Part shown: positions 50,456 through 59,897 of the stretch, piece by piece | Layout: each line of letters starts with the position of its first letter | Position numbering within the stretch: the first letter of the stretch is position 1 | Source: CBDCYH01 sp965224105 | GTDB taxonomy: Bacteria > Bacteroidota > Rhodothermia > Rhodothermales > JABDKH01 | Assembly (NCBI GenBank): GCA_965224105.1 | Contig: CBDCYH010000001.1 | Span: 372,001-436,000, forward strand | Reading direction: 5' to 3' | DNA length: 64,000 nt | The notes under the pieces: model-generated | Databases searched by the model: none | Told to the model about the DNA's origin: nothing | The model's input: the letters and a program-made list of their open reading frames with translations, nothing else | Made by a program: the position numbers and the translations under genes

Positions 50456-53056
50456 ATGAAGTCCGAATCGCAGCAGACATTGGCCTTTGTGAGCAAAGAG
50501 CGAGGAAAAACTCCGCTCATGAGGCAGTACTACCGGATTAAAGATGAGCACCCGGGAGCCATCCTGCTTTTCAGGATGGGTGATTTCTATGAGACGTTTG
50601 GAGAGGACGCTCAGAAGGTTGCGCCGGTACTGGGGATAACCCTCACGCGGCGGGCGAACGGAAAAGCAGCCGACATCCCCCTGGCTGGATTTCCGCATCA
50701 CTCACTCGACGCCTACCTGCCAAAGCTTATCAGGGCTGGCTACAGGGTTGCGATTTGCGAGCAGCTCGAGGATGCTTCCAAAAGCGGCAAACTCGTTAAG
50801 CGCGATGTGGTGGAGGTTGTGTCTCCCGGAGTTGTCCTGCGAGACCAACTACTTGAGCCCAAGAAATCGCACTACCTCTCCTCGGTCGTGCAGGATGTTA
50901 GCGAGCGCGTGGGGATAGCCTTTGTCGATGCATCAACAGGAGAATTCTTTGTCGCAGAGACAGCCGAAGATCAGTATCGCGACATGCTTGCAAGCGTTAA
51001 CCCCGCGGAGATAATCCACGCGCGTTCGGACAGTCTGGACCTCCCAGCCGATACTGTTAAAACGAGTTTAGACGACTGGGTCTATTCCCGAGACTATTCC
51101 ACAGAGGTGCTGCTCGATCATTTCGGTACCCATTCGCTAAAAGGTTTTGGCGTGAATGACATGCCGCTGGGTCTTGTTGCAGCCGGAGCGGTCGTACACT
51201 ACCTGAATGAGTCGCAGCCCCATCTCGCAGGGCAAATAAGAAAACTTAGTCGATTTGAACTGTCGACGACGATGTGGCTGGACGAACAAACGCGACGCAA
51301 CCTCGAGTTGATTAGTTCGAATAGCCCAACAGGTGAGGGTTCGCTTATCTCGCTGCTCGACGAGACCGAGACGTCCATGGGCGCCCGTAAACTTCGCTCG
51401 TGGATTCTGCGGCCACTACGAGATCTAAATCTCATTCATGCGCGACATGAAGCAGTTGAAGACCTCATTGACGACTCGGAAGGTCGTAGTAACATATCTG
51501 AAAACCTTCAACGCATCGGTGATCTTGAGCGATTAGCTGGAAAGGTGACAACACTACGGGCGAGCCCGAGGGATCTAGACGGTCTCATGACATCGCTTGT
51601 TGCCGTTGGTGAATTGAAGCAACAACCCCTTCAAAGCGAAAGACTTCGAACCCTCCTGGACCGCCTCACCGTCTGCACATCGATCATTGACGCCATCAAG
51701 GATACCATTCGTCGTGACCCTCCGGTCGGAATTGCAAATGGTGGGATCATCCGGCCGGGTGTTTCGGCCGAGCTGGACGAAGTAAGGTCGATCGCTCAAG
51801 GTGGAAAAAGCTGGATCGCTGAAATGCAGACCAGCGAGGCAAAGCGAACCGGGATAAGCTCCCTGAAAGTCGGATACAACAAGGTATTTGGCTACTACCT
51901 GGAGGTGACCAATGCCCACAAGCAGAAAGTCCCAGACGAGTACATTAGAAAACAGACTCTCGTTAATGCGGAACGCTACATAACACCAGAGCTGAAGCAG
52001 TACGAGGAAAAAGTTTTATCGGCACAAGAAAGAATAGCTGTCCTGGAACGTAAACTATTTGAGGATCTGAGAGAGAGCCTGGTACCGCTAATGTTGGAAG
52101 TCCTGGACAACGGATCGGTTGTCGCTGAAATTGATTGCCTGGTTTCGTTCGCATCGGTCGCACTCAAGCGAAAGTACGTCAGGCCGACGATGACCGACGA
52201 CCGGACTGTCGAAATCATCGAAGGCCGCCATCCAGTAGTTGAGGAGTTCTTGCCAGAGGGAGATGCATTCGTGCCGAACTCGGTTAAGTTGGATCCCGAG
52301 ACAAATCAGATACTGGTAATCACAGGTCCGAATATGGCGGGAAAGTCTGTGTTCTTGCGGCAGGCAGGCCTGATTGTTCTGCTCGCACAGGTGGGGTCGT
52401 TCGTGCCTGCGAAAGCCGCGCGTATCGGTGTTGTCGATCGGATCTTCACGCGCGTAGGTGCCTCAGACAACGTCTCGCAGGGCGAAAGCACATTTCTTGT
52501 CGAAATGAACGAGACAGCGAACATCCTGAATAATGCCACGCCAGACTCTCTTATCCTTCTCGATGAGGTGGGAAGAGGGACTAGCACTTTCGACGGCTTG
52601 TCAATTGCCTGGTCGTTGATAGAGTACCTCCACAATACGGAATCAGTAAGAGCGAAAACTCTGTTTGCCACGCATTATCACGAGCTGAATTCACTTTCTG
52701 CAAAATTGAGCCGAGTAAAGAATTATCGTGTTCTGGTTAAGGAACATGACGGCAGAGTAATCTTCGTGCGGAAGGTCGTACCCGGAGGCGCCGATCACTC
52801 GTACGGGATTGAGGTTGCAAAAATGGCAGGGCTTCCCAAGCCGGTAATCCACCGCGCCAACGAGGTGCTGAAGAGTCTCGAAAGTCATGACTTATCTGTC
52901 GATAAGAACCCGTCGACAAAGCCGCCGCGAAGAAAGATTCAGGTACCAGAGTATTTGGGCAGACTTGCAAGGCTGGATATCAATAACATCACGCCTGTTC
53001 AAGCACTCGCAGAGCTGAACAAAATTCTAGAAGAAATAGATACCACCGATGATTAG
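50456..53056 (+). CDS. mutS: DNA mismatch repair protein MutS
   Basis: Recognises base mismatches; ATPase of the MutS1 group, 866 residues. The mismatch-binding N-terminal domain has GDFYETFGEDA (about 42-52), which holds the Phe-x-Glu-type contact. Walker A G624-PNMAGKS631, DEVGRGTSTFDG (Walker B/signature) and a downstream THYHEL are intact. The gene is followed by the gamma-carbonic anhydrase gene with an 8-bp overlap, so the two are co-translated. A candidate promoter lies 56-84 bp upstream. Confidence 0.98.
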   Translation: MKSESQQTLAFVSKERGKTPLMRQYYRIKDEHPGAILLFRMGDFYETFGEDAQKVAPVLGITLTRRANGKAADIPLAGFPHHSLDAYLPKLIRAGYRVAICEQLEDASKSGKLVKRDVVEVVSPGVVLRDQLLEPKKSHYLSSVVQDVSERVGIAFVDASTGEFFVAETAEDQYRDMLASVNPAEIIHARSDSLDLPADTVKTSLDDWVYSRDYSTEVLLDHFGTHSLKGFGVNDMPLGLVAAGAVVHYLNESQPHLAGQIRKLSRFELSTTMWLDEQTRRNLELISSNSPTGEGSLISLLDETETSMGARKLRSWILRPLRDLNLIHARHEAVEDLIDDSEGRSNISENLQRIGDLERLAGKVTTLRASPRDLDGLMTSLVAVGELKQQPLQSERLRTLLDRLTVCTSIIDAIKDTIRRDPPVGIANGGIIRPGVSAELDEVRSIAQGGKSWIAEMQTSEAKRTGISSLKVGYNKVFGYYLEVTNAHKQKVPDEYIRKQTLVNAERYITPELKQYEEKVLSAQERIAVLERKLFEDLRESLVPLMLEVLDNGSVVAEIDCLVSFASVALKRKYVRPTMTDDRTVEIIEGRHPVVEEFLPEGDAFVPNSVKLDPETNQILVITGPNMAGKSVFLRQAGLIVLLAQVGSFVPAKAARIGVVDRIFTRVGASDNVSQGESTFLVEMNETANILNNATPDSLILLDEVGRGTSTFDGLSIAWSLIEYLHNTESVRAKTLFATHYHELNSLSAKLSRVKNYRVLVKEHDGRVIFVRKVVPGGADHSYGIEVAKMAGLPKPVIHRANEVLKSLESHDLSVDKNPSTKPPRRKIQVPEYLGRLARLDINNITPVQALAELNKILEEIDTTDD

Positions 53057-53612
53057 TGAATTCATTGGCGCGCATCCAAGTTTAGACGACACAAATTTTG
53101 TCGCTGATTCCGCGGATGTAATAGGTGATGTATCGCTGGGCAAATGGTCCAGCGTATGGTTCAATGCGACTGTCCGTGGGGATGTCCACTACATCCGGAT
53201 AGGAAGTGAATCCAACATTCAGGATAACGCGGTTGTCCATGTAACACACAAGACTGCACCGACTACCATTGGAGACCAGGTAACTGTCGGACATTCCGCG
53301 GTAGTTCACGGTTGTACGGTTGAGGACCGCGTACTGGTGGGCATCGGCAGCGTCATTCTCGATCATGCCGTGATCGGAGCTGACTCGATTGTCGGGGCGC
53401 GATCCCTCGTAACCTCCAGAAAAGTAATTCCACCCCGATCAATGGTAATGGGTGCGCCCGCTCGTGTAGTTCGTGAGCTTACGGACGAGGAGGTCGAGCT
53501 CATTCAATACTTTGCCTCTAACTACGTTCGGTATTCGCGTGTCTATCTGGGGATTGATACTCCGGAAACAAATCCGTTCTACGATGCCAGCGGTCGTTCT
53601 AGAGGCTCTTGA
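53049..53612 (+). CDS. gamma-carbonic anhydrase family protein (YrdA/PaaY-like)
   Basis: Left-handed beta-helix trimer, 187 residues, with zinc ligand histidines H67 (VTHKT), H82 and H87 (GHSAVVHGC). Such proteins hydrate CO2 or act as thioesterase/transferase relatives; activity is often weak or untested. The ATG lies inside the mutS 3' end, an 8-bp overlap. The 3' end overlaps the convergent polysaccharide deacetylase gene by 14 bp. Confidence 0.92.
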   Translation: MISEFIGAHPSLDDTNFVADSADVIGDVSLGKWSSVWFNATVRGDVHYIRIGSESNIQDNAVVHVTHKTAPTTIGDQVTVGHSAVVHGCTVEDRVLVGIGSVILDHAVIGADSIVGARSLVTSRKVIPPRSMVMGAPARVVRELTDEEVELIQYFASNYVRYSRVYLGIDTPETNPFYDASGRSRGS

Positions 53613-54249
53613 AGATCCAGCCTTCAATCGTAAGTCTTTCCAGCAGGTTTTCCAGCACAGGGATAGTGACGTCTCGAAGGAACCCTGGAGAATCGTGAAA
53701 GACAACGATGCTTCCAGGTTGGACTCTACTGATGCAGGCCTGCATTATTTCCTTATTCTCTGCGGCAGCAGAAAAATCTCCGGAGAGAACATCCCAAAGA
53801 ACGAGAGAGATGCTGTTCGAATTGCACCAGCGAGAAGTGGCGGGTAGCCATTGGCCATAAGGAGGTCGAAGCAGTTTGCTGCGCGTGGGTGAAATACGAC
53901 TCAGAGCGTCCTCGCATCTTCGATAGTCCTCTTGTAGAGGGGTGGAGGATGTTGACCACGGTCTGGGATGTGAAAAGGAATGATTGCCCACAGCGTGATG
54001 TCTGGCAACAATGTCTCTTGCTTCTGATTCGCGCGAAATCAGGTTAGCGCCCACAAGAAAAAATGTTGCTTTCGCATTCCATTTATCCAGTGTGTCCAGT
54101 AAAAGGGGCGTGTAGCGCGACGGACCGTCATCAAAGGTGAGATAGCATTCTTTTTCGCTCGTCGGGATTCGACTAATAGTGCTTGAAGACAGACGGCCAA
54201 TCGCGCGCGACGGCAGATCCCAGAGCGCTCTTTTAAGGCTTGGCATCAT
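53599..54249 (-). CDS. polysaccharide deacetylase (NodB-type, CE4)
   Basis: Metal-dependent deacetylase, 216 residues, without an obvious signal peptide but with a basic N-terminus. D40/D41 in LTFDDGPS, H90 and H94 in NHSFSHP, and RPPYGQW near 128 are the CE4 motifs. It ends a minus-strand set with GT2 and a flippase-like protein, so a role in modifying a membrane-linked glycan or glycolipid is likely. The start ATGATG abuts the GT2 stop directly. Confidence 0.92.
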   Translation of the reverse strand: MMPSLKRALWDLPSRAIGRLSSSTISRIPTSEKECYLTFDDGPSRYTPLLLDTLDKWNAKATFFLVGANLISRESEARDIVARHHAVGNHSFSHPRPWSTSSTPLQEDYRRCEDALSRISPTRSKLLRPPYGQWLPATSRWCNSNSISLVLWDVLSGDFSAAAENKEIMQACISRVQPGSIVVFHDSPGFLRDVTIPVLENLLERLTIEGWIFKSL

Positions 54250-55371
54250 TCAAAAATAAACACCTTTCCGCGGCCGGAAAAGATTGTTAAGCGTGCCCAC
54301 CAGCGATGCAAATATTACATAAGGAATATGCACTAATTCAAAGGGTATCAACGCATTAAGGATATCCCGGAGACGGAAGTGTTGTACTGGTGCAGAAAGA
54401 AACAGAGCATCTGCGAGTACCTTCAATCCCAATGCCCAAAGTAGTGTCTTTAGGTCGAGAAATCCGGTCCATACAAGTAAAGGGCCGAGGAGAAGTAGGA
54501 GGTAGAAACTGAATGCAAACAGGCTAAGGGAGAGAGCAGCGGGTGACGGGAAATTTATGGGTCCTGACGCCCACCGAACTCTTTGTTTAACGAAGTCCGC
54601 AAGGGATTCGACCGGATGGGCTACCACAACCGCATCTCTGTCCCTGCAAAAGACCGGTTTAAGGCTTAATTCTCGCTTAATCGACTGAAGCATGGTCTCG
54701 TCGGCGCCCGCAAATTTTGCCTCGAGAAATCTATCCTTGAAATGATGAAAAACCGAAGACCGGTAGGCAAGATTTGCGCTATTGCAAATCGAAGGGATGC
54801 CAAGTCCCAGTGTAGCTGCGCCAGCGCCAACCAACCCTGCGAACTCCAGCGTTTGCACTCGGCCGAAAAGGTTATCCGATACGTTTTCATAGACGACAGG
54901 ACCTGCCACAATTCCCACGTCTTCCCGGAATTCCGACACCATCCCGCGCAACCAGTTCATCCCGACTGTGCAGTCAGAGTCCGTCGTCAGAATAATTTCG
55001 CCTCCGGATTTTTCAATCCCTTCAAACAAAGCCGCCAGTTTGCTATCGCCATTAGTCGCTCGCATCACCGACACCACATTATTTGCTTCATCACTGAGCG
55101 AGAATTCTACTGCTGCTTCGAACGTGCCGTCTGTCGATTTGCTGTCGATTACTATTACCTCAATTTGACCTGGATAGTCGCATCGTGAAATAGACTGCAG
55201 GCACCTAACGATGGAGGACTTTTCATTTTTCGCCGGGACGACAACCGAGAGGGGGGGACTGTCAATAGCGCGCGGTAATTCGCTGTTGAGAGCCTTCCGG
55301 AATCCTATCCGTAGGAGAATAAACAACAGTAGATATCCAGTTGCCAAAGCAAGTAGTATCGAAGACAACAT
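54250..55371 (-). CDS. family 2 glycosyltransferase, membrane-bound
   Basis: A 373-residue processive-type GT2. N-terminal helix about 4-22, then VVVPAKNE, the D76 region VIVIDSKSTDGT, the catalytic D131xD133 in TTDSDC, and a QRVRW motif near 265, followed by two to three C-terminal helices. It is the middle gene of a three-gene set. Its start overlaps the flippase-like stop by one base, and its stop abuts the deacetylase start. It probably adds a sugar to a lipid carrier. Confidence 0.93.
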   Translation of the reverse strand: MLSSILLALATGYLLLFILLRIGFRKALNSELPRAIDSPPLSVVVPAKNEKSSIVRCLQSISRCDYPGQIEVIVIDSKSTDGTFEAAVEFSLSDEANNVVSVMRATNGDSKLAALFEGIEKSGGEIILTTDSDCTVGMNWLRGMVSEFREDVGIVAGPVVYENVSDNLFGRVQTLEFAGLVGAGAATLGLGIPSICNSANLAYRSSVFHHFKDRFLEAKFAGADETMLQSIKRELSLKPVFCRDRDAVVVAHPVESLADFVKQRVRWASGPINFPSPAALSLSLFAFSFYLLLLLGPLLVWTGFLDLKTLLWALGLKVLADALFLSAPVQHFRLRDILNALIPFELVHIPYVIFASLVGTLNNLFRPRKGVYF

Positions 55372-56321
55372 CAGTCAGCAAACCTGATTCTTGAAACAAA
55401 CGGCAAGCCCAACAGGGCGGGCAGGAGTATGTTTATCGCGAACAGCAACAGTGCACCACTAAAAGCAGCAGCGCCGCTGTAACCCATTTGGCTGAGAAAA
55501 AAAGTTGATGCACCCTCACGGATTCCAAGGTCCATAAAAGTTACAGGAGGGATCACGACCTTTGTATAAAAGACCAGCATCGCGGCCAGGTACGCTAATC
55601 TCGGAACCAGGTCGTGTTGAAAAGCCATCAGGCACAGGACCAGTTGCGTGTTGAAAACAGCGTATCGCAGCGTCCCAAGCGCCAGCACGCGTAGTACGCG
55701 GGACCGATCAGAAAAAAAATCCAAAACGTTTAGTTTACTTCGCCATTTTGAGAATACCAGGCGGCCCCAGGTTTTCTCGGCCCAGCTGGGAAACGCCAAG
55801 GTGGAAGCAACCAGTGTAATGATGAACGCTCCGTACGCGATGGCAAGAAGAAGAATGTTTTGATGTTGTGTACCGACATAGTTCGAGTTAAGAAAGGCAA
55901 GCAACGCCACGATTCCGATCGAGCAAACGATTAACAATTCGACAATCCTCACGGCGGCTAACGACGTGGCAATGCGCACTCGATCGCCGGTGAGGCTGAG
56001 TGCTCTGCCCGCAAACTCACCTATGCGACCGGGTGTGAAGAGTCCGATAGCATAGCCTGACAGCACCGCAAAAAACCCTTTCCGGATCGGTAGTCGATCT
56101 ACCACCAGAATCGCGAAAGGCTTCCAAACCAAGTATTCGAGCAGGAGGTTGACCGGCAGTAGGATAAGGGCGAGGAAAGCCAGCAGTGGTCGGGCGTTTT
56201 TGATCGTTGCCCAGATCTCCGCGGGATCAAGAACGAAAAGAAGATAACCAAGGATACAGGCAGCGATTAACGCTTTTATTCCGTTATTAACCGCCCGCCG
56301 CGGGATTTTTACGTTGCCCAT
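55371..56321 (-). CDS. lysylphosphatidylglycerol synthase TM-like / flippase-like membrane protein (UPF0104)
   Basis: A 316-residue polytopic protein with about eight helices. The GYAIGLFTPGRIGEFAGR stretch near residues 90-107 is the hallmark of the UPF0104/AglD-like TM domain. No lysyl-transferase domain is attached. It heads a set with GT2 and a deacetylase, where related proteins are thought to assist glycolipid synthesis or flipping. The function of this one is unproven. Confidence 0.9.
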   Translation of the reverse strand: MGNVKIPRRAVNNGIKALIAACILGYLLFVLDPAEIWATIKNARPLLAFLALILLPVNLLLEYLVWKPFAILVVDRLPIRKGFFAVLSGYAIGLFTPGRIGEFAGRALSLTGDRVRIATSLAAVRIVELLIVCSIGIVALLAFLNSNYVGTQHQNILLLAIAYGAFIITLVASTLAFPSWAEKTWGRLVFSKWRSKLNVLDFFSDRSRVLRVLALGTLRYAVFNTQLVLCLMAFQHDLVPRLAYLAAMLVFYTKVVIPPVTFMDLGIREGASTFFLSQMGYSGAAAFSGALLLFAINILLPALLGLPFVSRIRFAD

Positions 56322-56380
56322 TCTATTTTATCTCGACAAGCAGATATCCTTGATCGAACGTATCAATTGAAGCAGTACTC

Positions 56381-57670
56381 ATGAGGCGAATTCTTGTTTT
56401 AGGTTCAGGCGGAAGAGAGCATGCTATCGTATGGAGGTTGGCGCAGGATAAGCAGGTTGATCTTTTTGCACTTCCTGGAAATCCAGGTACAAGGATGCAC
56501 GCGAAGAATGTCGACCTCCCACTACATGACCACGACGCAATTGCAAAATTCTGTTCGGAGAATTTGATCGATCTCACTGTCGTAGGTCCGGAGCAACCAC
56601 TGGTCGAAGGTATTGTAGACCTATTCCGCTTTCGCAATTTGAAGATAATCGGCCCTGACGCTAAGGCAGCCATGCTTGAAGGAAGTAAGGCATACGCGAA
56701 GGAGTGTATGTCCAAATGGGGCATTCCGACTGCTCAGCACAAAACATTTAGCCGCGAAGACTACCCCTCCGCCCGGAGCTATTTGAGGCAACTGGGAGCG
56801 CCTGTTGTTTTGAAAGCGAGCGGGCTCGCTGCAGGCAAGGGAGTATTGGTTTGTCACGATATCCATCAGGCCGAAAAGGGGCTGGAGGAAATCATGGTTG
56901 GTGGCGCGTTCGGGGACGCTGGGCAGCAGGTTGTGATAGAGGAATTCATGGAAGGCGAAGAGGCGAGCGTATTTGCACTATGTAGTGGCGACCAGTACGT
57001 GCTCTTACCTTCCGCACAGGATCACAAACGAATTGGGGAGGGAGACACTGGGCTGAACACCGGAGGGATGGGAGCTTATTCACCTGCACCGGTGGTGACG
57101 CAGCAAGTTACCGATGAGGTGTGTCAAACTATTATCGAACCGTTACTGTCGGGATGTTCGCAAGACGGTACGCCGTATACAGGATTCCTGTTTGTCGGTC
57201 TGATGATCCACAACGACAAACCGCGCGTTGTCGAGTTCAATTGCCGCCTTGGTGATCCCGAAACTCAGGTTATTCTGCCGCGGATTGCCGGGTCATTCAC
57301 GGATCTTCTGTTCGAGGCAGCCAGTGGCAAAATTCGTTCTTCTGCCGCGATTAGAGATTCGGCTGCAGCGTGCGTCGTGCTGGCCAGTGGGGGTTACCCT
57401 GAGACGTATGAGGTTGGCAAAGAAATAGAGGGGCTCGGAAGGGCAGAGATCCTGGGTAAAGGTATTGTTTTTCATGCTGGCACGCAGCGGACCGACGCCG
57501 GCGATATTGTTACTAGCGGAGGGCGAGTTCTTGGCGCTACCGGAATGGGTAATTCGATTAGGGAGTCAATAAGAAACGCCTATCAACTTGTCGAGGAGGT
57601 CGACTTCGACGGCAAGTACTTTCGCAAAGACATTGCCGCGAGAGCACTTACCGCCGTGGGGGAGTTTTAG
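56381..57670 (+). CDS. purD: phosphoribosylamine-glycine ligase
   Basis: Second step of purine synthesis, an ATP-grasp ligase of 429 residues. The N-terminal GSGGREHAI, the ATP-grasp loop KASGLAAGKGV (about 143-153), GMGAYSPAP and the metal-binding EFNCRLGDPETQ are intact. The gene stands alone between the divergent flippase-like gene and the convergent DUF3465 gene, with the two TAG/TAA stops overlapping by 4 bp. No other pur gene is in the window. Confidence 0.97.
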   Translation: MRRILVLGSGGREHAIVWRLAQDKQVDLFALPGNPGTRMHAKNVDLPLHDHDAIAKFCSENLIDLTVVGPEQPLVEGIVDLFRFRNLKIIGPDAKAAMLEGSKAYAKECMSKWGIPTAQHKTFSREDYPSARSYLRQLGAPVVLKASGLAAGKGVLVCHDIHQAEKGLEEIMVGGAFGDAGQQVVIEEFMEGEEASVFALCSGDQYVLLPSAQDHKRIGEGDTGLNTGGMGAYSPAPVVTQQVTDEVCQTIIEPLLSGCSQDGTPYTGFLFVGLMIHNDKPRVVEFNCRLGDPETQVILPRIAGSFTDLLFEAASGKIRSSAAIRDSAAACVVLASGGYPETYEVGKEIEGLGRAEILGKGIVFHAGTQRTDAGDIVTSGGRVLGATGMGNSIRESIRNAYQLVEEVDFDGKYFRKDIAARALTAVGEF

Positions 57671-58182
57671 CGATAGCGGCGATTGTTGACTTCGAGCCAA
57701 CCTCCCTCGCGTCTTCCCCTTGGGTCGTCATGCGTCCAGTGAACGACGCCACCCTCATCGTTCCACTCGTATTCGCCTCGAAAGGTAACACGTGTTCCAT
57801 CGTAAACAGGCGCACGCTCGGCCAGATCTATGTTGTGCGAAATCAGTACGGTTAGGTCCTCGGCGAGCCGAACGATGAATCGCTGGTGACGGCTTCCCTC
57901 ATTATCATCAGGAAGTGTGCGGATGACCATTCCTTCGGCCTGGACCATCACATCCGATTCTTTATTTTCAAAAGCGGTCCGAATCCGTTCGATACCCTCA
58001 TGATTGGCAAGGGTAGCATTGGCCCGCTGCGAGTCGACGGGTGTTTGGGTTGCGGTCGGCGACTGCACCTGGTTTGGCGCCTGATGCGTGTTGACATTCT
58101 TTGCAACTCGCGTTGACGAAAAATAGACCAGGCCAAACAGTACTAAGGCAGCGAGTGGAGCTAAGATCCTGATGTTGCTCAT
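57667..58182 (-). CDS. DUF3465 family protein, exported or membrane-anchored
   Basis: A 171-residue protein with an N-terminal helix (about 7-23) as uncleaved anchor or signal. A Thr/Gln-rich linker (about 30-60) follows, then the DUF3465 domain with TLPDDNEGSRHQRFIVRL, ISHNIDLAERAP and GEYEWNDEGGVVHWTHDDPRGR. The family is small, periplasmic and of unknown role, with an OB-like beta pattern. It precedes nothing on its strand except the end of purD, and follows the aldehyde dehydrogenase gene by 33 bp. Confidence 0.88.
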   Translation of the reverse strand: MSNIRILAPLAALVLFGLVYFSSTRVAKNVNTHQAPNQVQSPTATQTPVDSQRANATLANHEGIERIRTAFENKESDVMVQAEGMVIRTLPDDNEGSRHQRFIVRLAEDLTVLISHNIDLAERAPVYDGTRVTFRGEYEWNDEGGVVHWTHDDPRGRREGGWLEVNNRRYR

Positions 58183-58215
58183 GGAATCATCCTCATTGTT
58201 CCACAGAAAAATCTG

Positions 58216-59706
58216 TTAGTCGGCGACATTGTCGATCTGGGCTTTCTGAAGTTTGCCCGAGTAGTCGACATACACCGTTTTCGTTTCGGTATAAAATTCA
58301 AAAACCTCCCAGCCTCCTTCACGATGTCCATTGCCGGTTTGTTTGACTCCGCCAAATGGCATGTGGGCTTCGGCACCAATAGTCGGTCCGTTGATATATG
58401 TGATGCCTGCCTCGATGTCATGCATTGCACGGAAGGCCGTTGTAACATCCTTGGTGTAGATACTGGACGAAAGACCATAGGGTATATCATTCGCTACAGA
58501 GACGGCTTCGACGTATGAGTCTACCTTGATCACGGAAAGAGCCGGCCCGAATATTTCCTCTCTTGCTATTCGCATGTTACGGTCCACGTTTACAAAAATC
58601 GTCGGTTCTATGAACCAACCATTGTTGAGCTTTCCACCGGTGGCCCTTTTCCCGCCAATTAGAATTTTTGCACCTTCGGATTCCGCGATCTCGAAATAGT
58701 TTGTGATTTTATCGACTGCCTTTTCGTTGATTACAGGTCCAACCTCGACGCCTGACTCGTTGCCGTACCCGAGCTTCAGCTTTGTCGCCGCATCCGCAAG
58801 CATGTTCACTAGCGTGTCATGAACAGCGCTGTGGACAATTAGTCTACTGGTGGCTGTGCACCTCTGGCCCGTTGTGCCAAAGGCTCCCCACAGCAACCCC
58901 TCAAGTGCGAGCTCCAAATCCGCGTCATCCATCACAATCATTGGGTTTTTACCGCCGAGCTCAAGTGAACAACGCTTGTGCATCTCTCCACATGTCGCCC
59001 CAATCTTGGCGCCGGTGGCAGAAGAGCCAGTGAACGAAACAAGATTGACGTCGGGATGTGAGACGAGAGCCCCACCCACCGATCCATCTCCTTGAACGAG
59101 ACTTACCACTCCCGGCGGTAAACCAGCATCCAGCATCGCTTGAACCAGTAACTGACCACTGTGAGGCGCATCCTCACTTGGTTTGAACACAACGGTATTG
59201 CCACAGGCGATCGCAGGGAAAATCTTCCACGTCGGCACTGCAACCGGGAAGTTCCAGGCTGTTATTACACCGCACACCCCAATCGGTCTGCGGATACTCA
59301 TATTAAATTTGTTCGGCAACTCCGACGGGACTGTGTGCCCAAAAAGACGCCTGGTTTCAGAAGCCGCATAATACGCAGTGTCTATCGCCTCCTGTACGTC
59401 ACCTTTGGTTTCAAAATGTGGCTTCCCCATCTCACGCGTCATCTCAAAAGCCATCTCATCCTTAATCTTTGTCAACACGTCGCCAATCGACTTCAAGATG
59501 AGTCCCCGTTCTGGGGCCGGCAGCCGTGACCACATCTTGTACGCCTCACGGGCACCCATAACAGCATTATCTACGTCCTCTGGTGTTGAAAGAGGGAATT
59601 CGCCGATGATGTCGCTGTGTACGGCCGGATTTACGTTTACGAAAGTGTCTCCGTTCGACGAATGTTGCCAGTTGCCGCCAATGAAATTTTTGAATTTACC
59701 GGGCAT
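58216..59706 (-). CDS. NAD(P)-dependent aldehyde dehydrogenase
   Basis: A 496-residue cytoplasmic enzyme of the ALDH superfamily. General base E249 (LELGGKNP) and nucleophile C283 (TGQRCTATS) are in place; NFPVAVPTWK is the coenzyme pocket. The C-terminal GNGHREGGWEVFEFYTETK and YVDYSGKLQ are like the broad group of semialdehyde dehydrogenases. Substrate unknown. It could serve aminomuconate semialdehyde made by the HAAO/ACMSD pair 16 kb away, but nothing in the sequence proves that. Confidence 0.92.
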   Translation of the reverse strand: MPGKFKNFIGGNWQHSSNGDTFVNVNPAVHSDIIGEFPLSTPEDVDNAVMGAREAYKMWSRLPAPERGLILKSIGDVLTKIKDEMAFEMTREMGKPHFETKGDVQEAIDTAYYAASETRRLFGHTVPSELPNKFNMSIRRPIGVCGVITAWNFPVAVPTWKIFPAIACGNTVVFKPSEDAPHSGQLLVQAMLDAGLPPGVVSLVQGDGSVGGALVSHPDVNLVSFTGSSATGAKIGATCGEMHKRCSLELGGKNPMIVMDDADLELALEGLLWGAFGTTGQRCTATSRLIVHSAVHDTLVNMLADAATKLKLGYGNESGVEVGPVINEKAVDKITNYFEIAESEGAKILIGGKRATGGKLNNGWFIEPTIFVNVDRNMRIAREEIFGPALSVIKVDSYVEAVSVANDIPYGLSSSIYTKDVTTAFRAMHDIEAGITYINGPTIGAEAHMPFGGVKQTGNGHREGGWEVFEFYTETKTVYVDYSGKLQKAQIDNVAD

Positions 59707-59750
59707 CGATTACGATTGAGCAGTTAGTTTGATGATGAGCTATCTCCATG

Positions 59751-59779
59751 AAAATAGTACTGAAGGGCACGGATCTCAA
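59751..59779 (-). promoter_or_regulatory. candidate sigma-70-like promoter of the aldehyde dehydrogenase gene
   Basis: On the minus strand TTGAGA and TATTTT are separated by 17 bp, about 45 bp upstream of the start codon. It lies just downstream of the terminator of the preceding T9SS gene, as expected for an independent transcription unit. Confidence 0.45.
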
Positions 59780-59838
59780 TCTGCTATCATGGCTATGCAG
59801 TGAATACGAACGGGTCGCGACGGTTTGCGGACACGCGC

Positions 59839-59877
59839 AAAAAAAGTGAGGCCTACCAGACAACTGGCAGGCCTCAC
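59839..59877 (-). terminator. intrinsic terminator of the second T9SS lamin-tail gene
   Basis: A 9-bp stem GTGAGGCCT/AGGCCTCAC extended by 4 bp after one mismatch, with a 4-nt loop. On the minus strand seven T residues follow (59839-59845). It is 20 bp past the stop codon. Confidence 0.85.
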
Positions 59878-59897
59878 GAGAATCGCACCACTGTTCC

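Noticed and set aside
58216..59706. Aldehyde dehydrogenase as aminomuconate semialdehyde dehydrogenase of the HAAO/ACMSD pathway
   Set aside because: Distance is 16 kb and no specificity residue supports it, so it was left as a generic ALDH.
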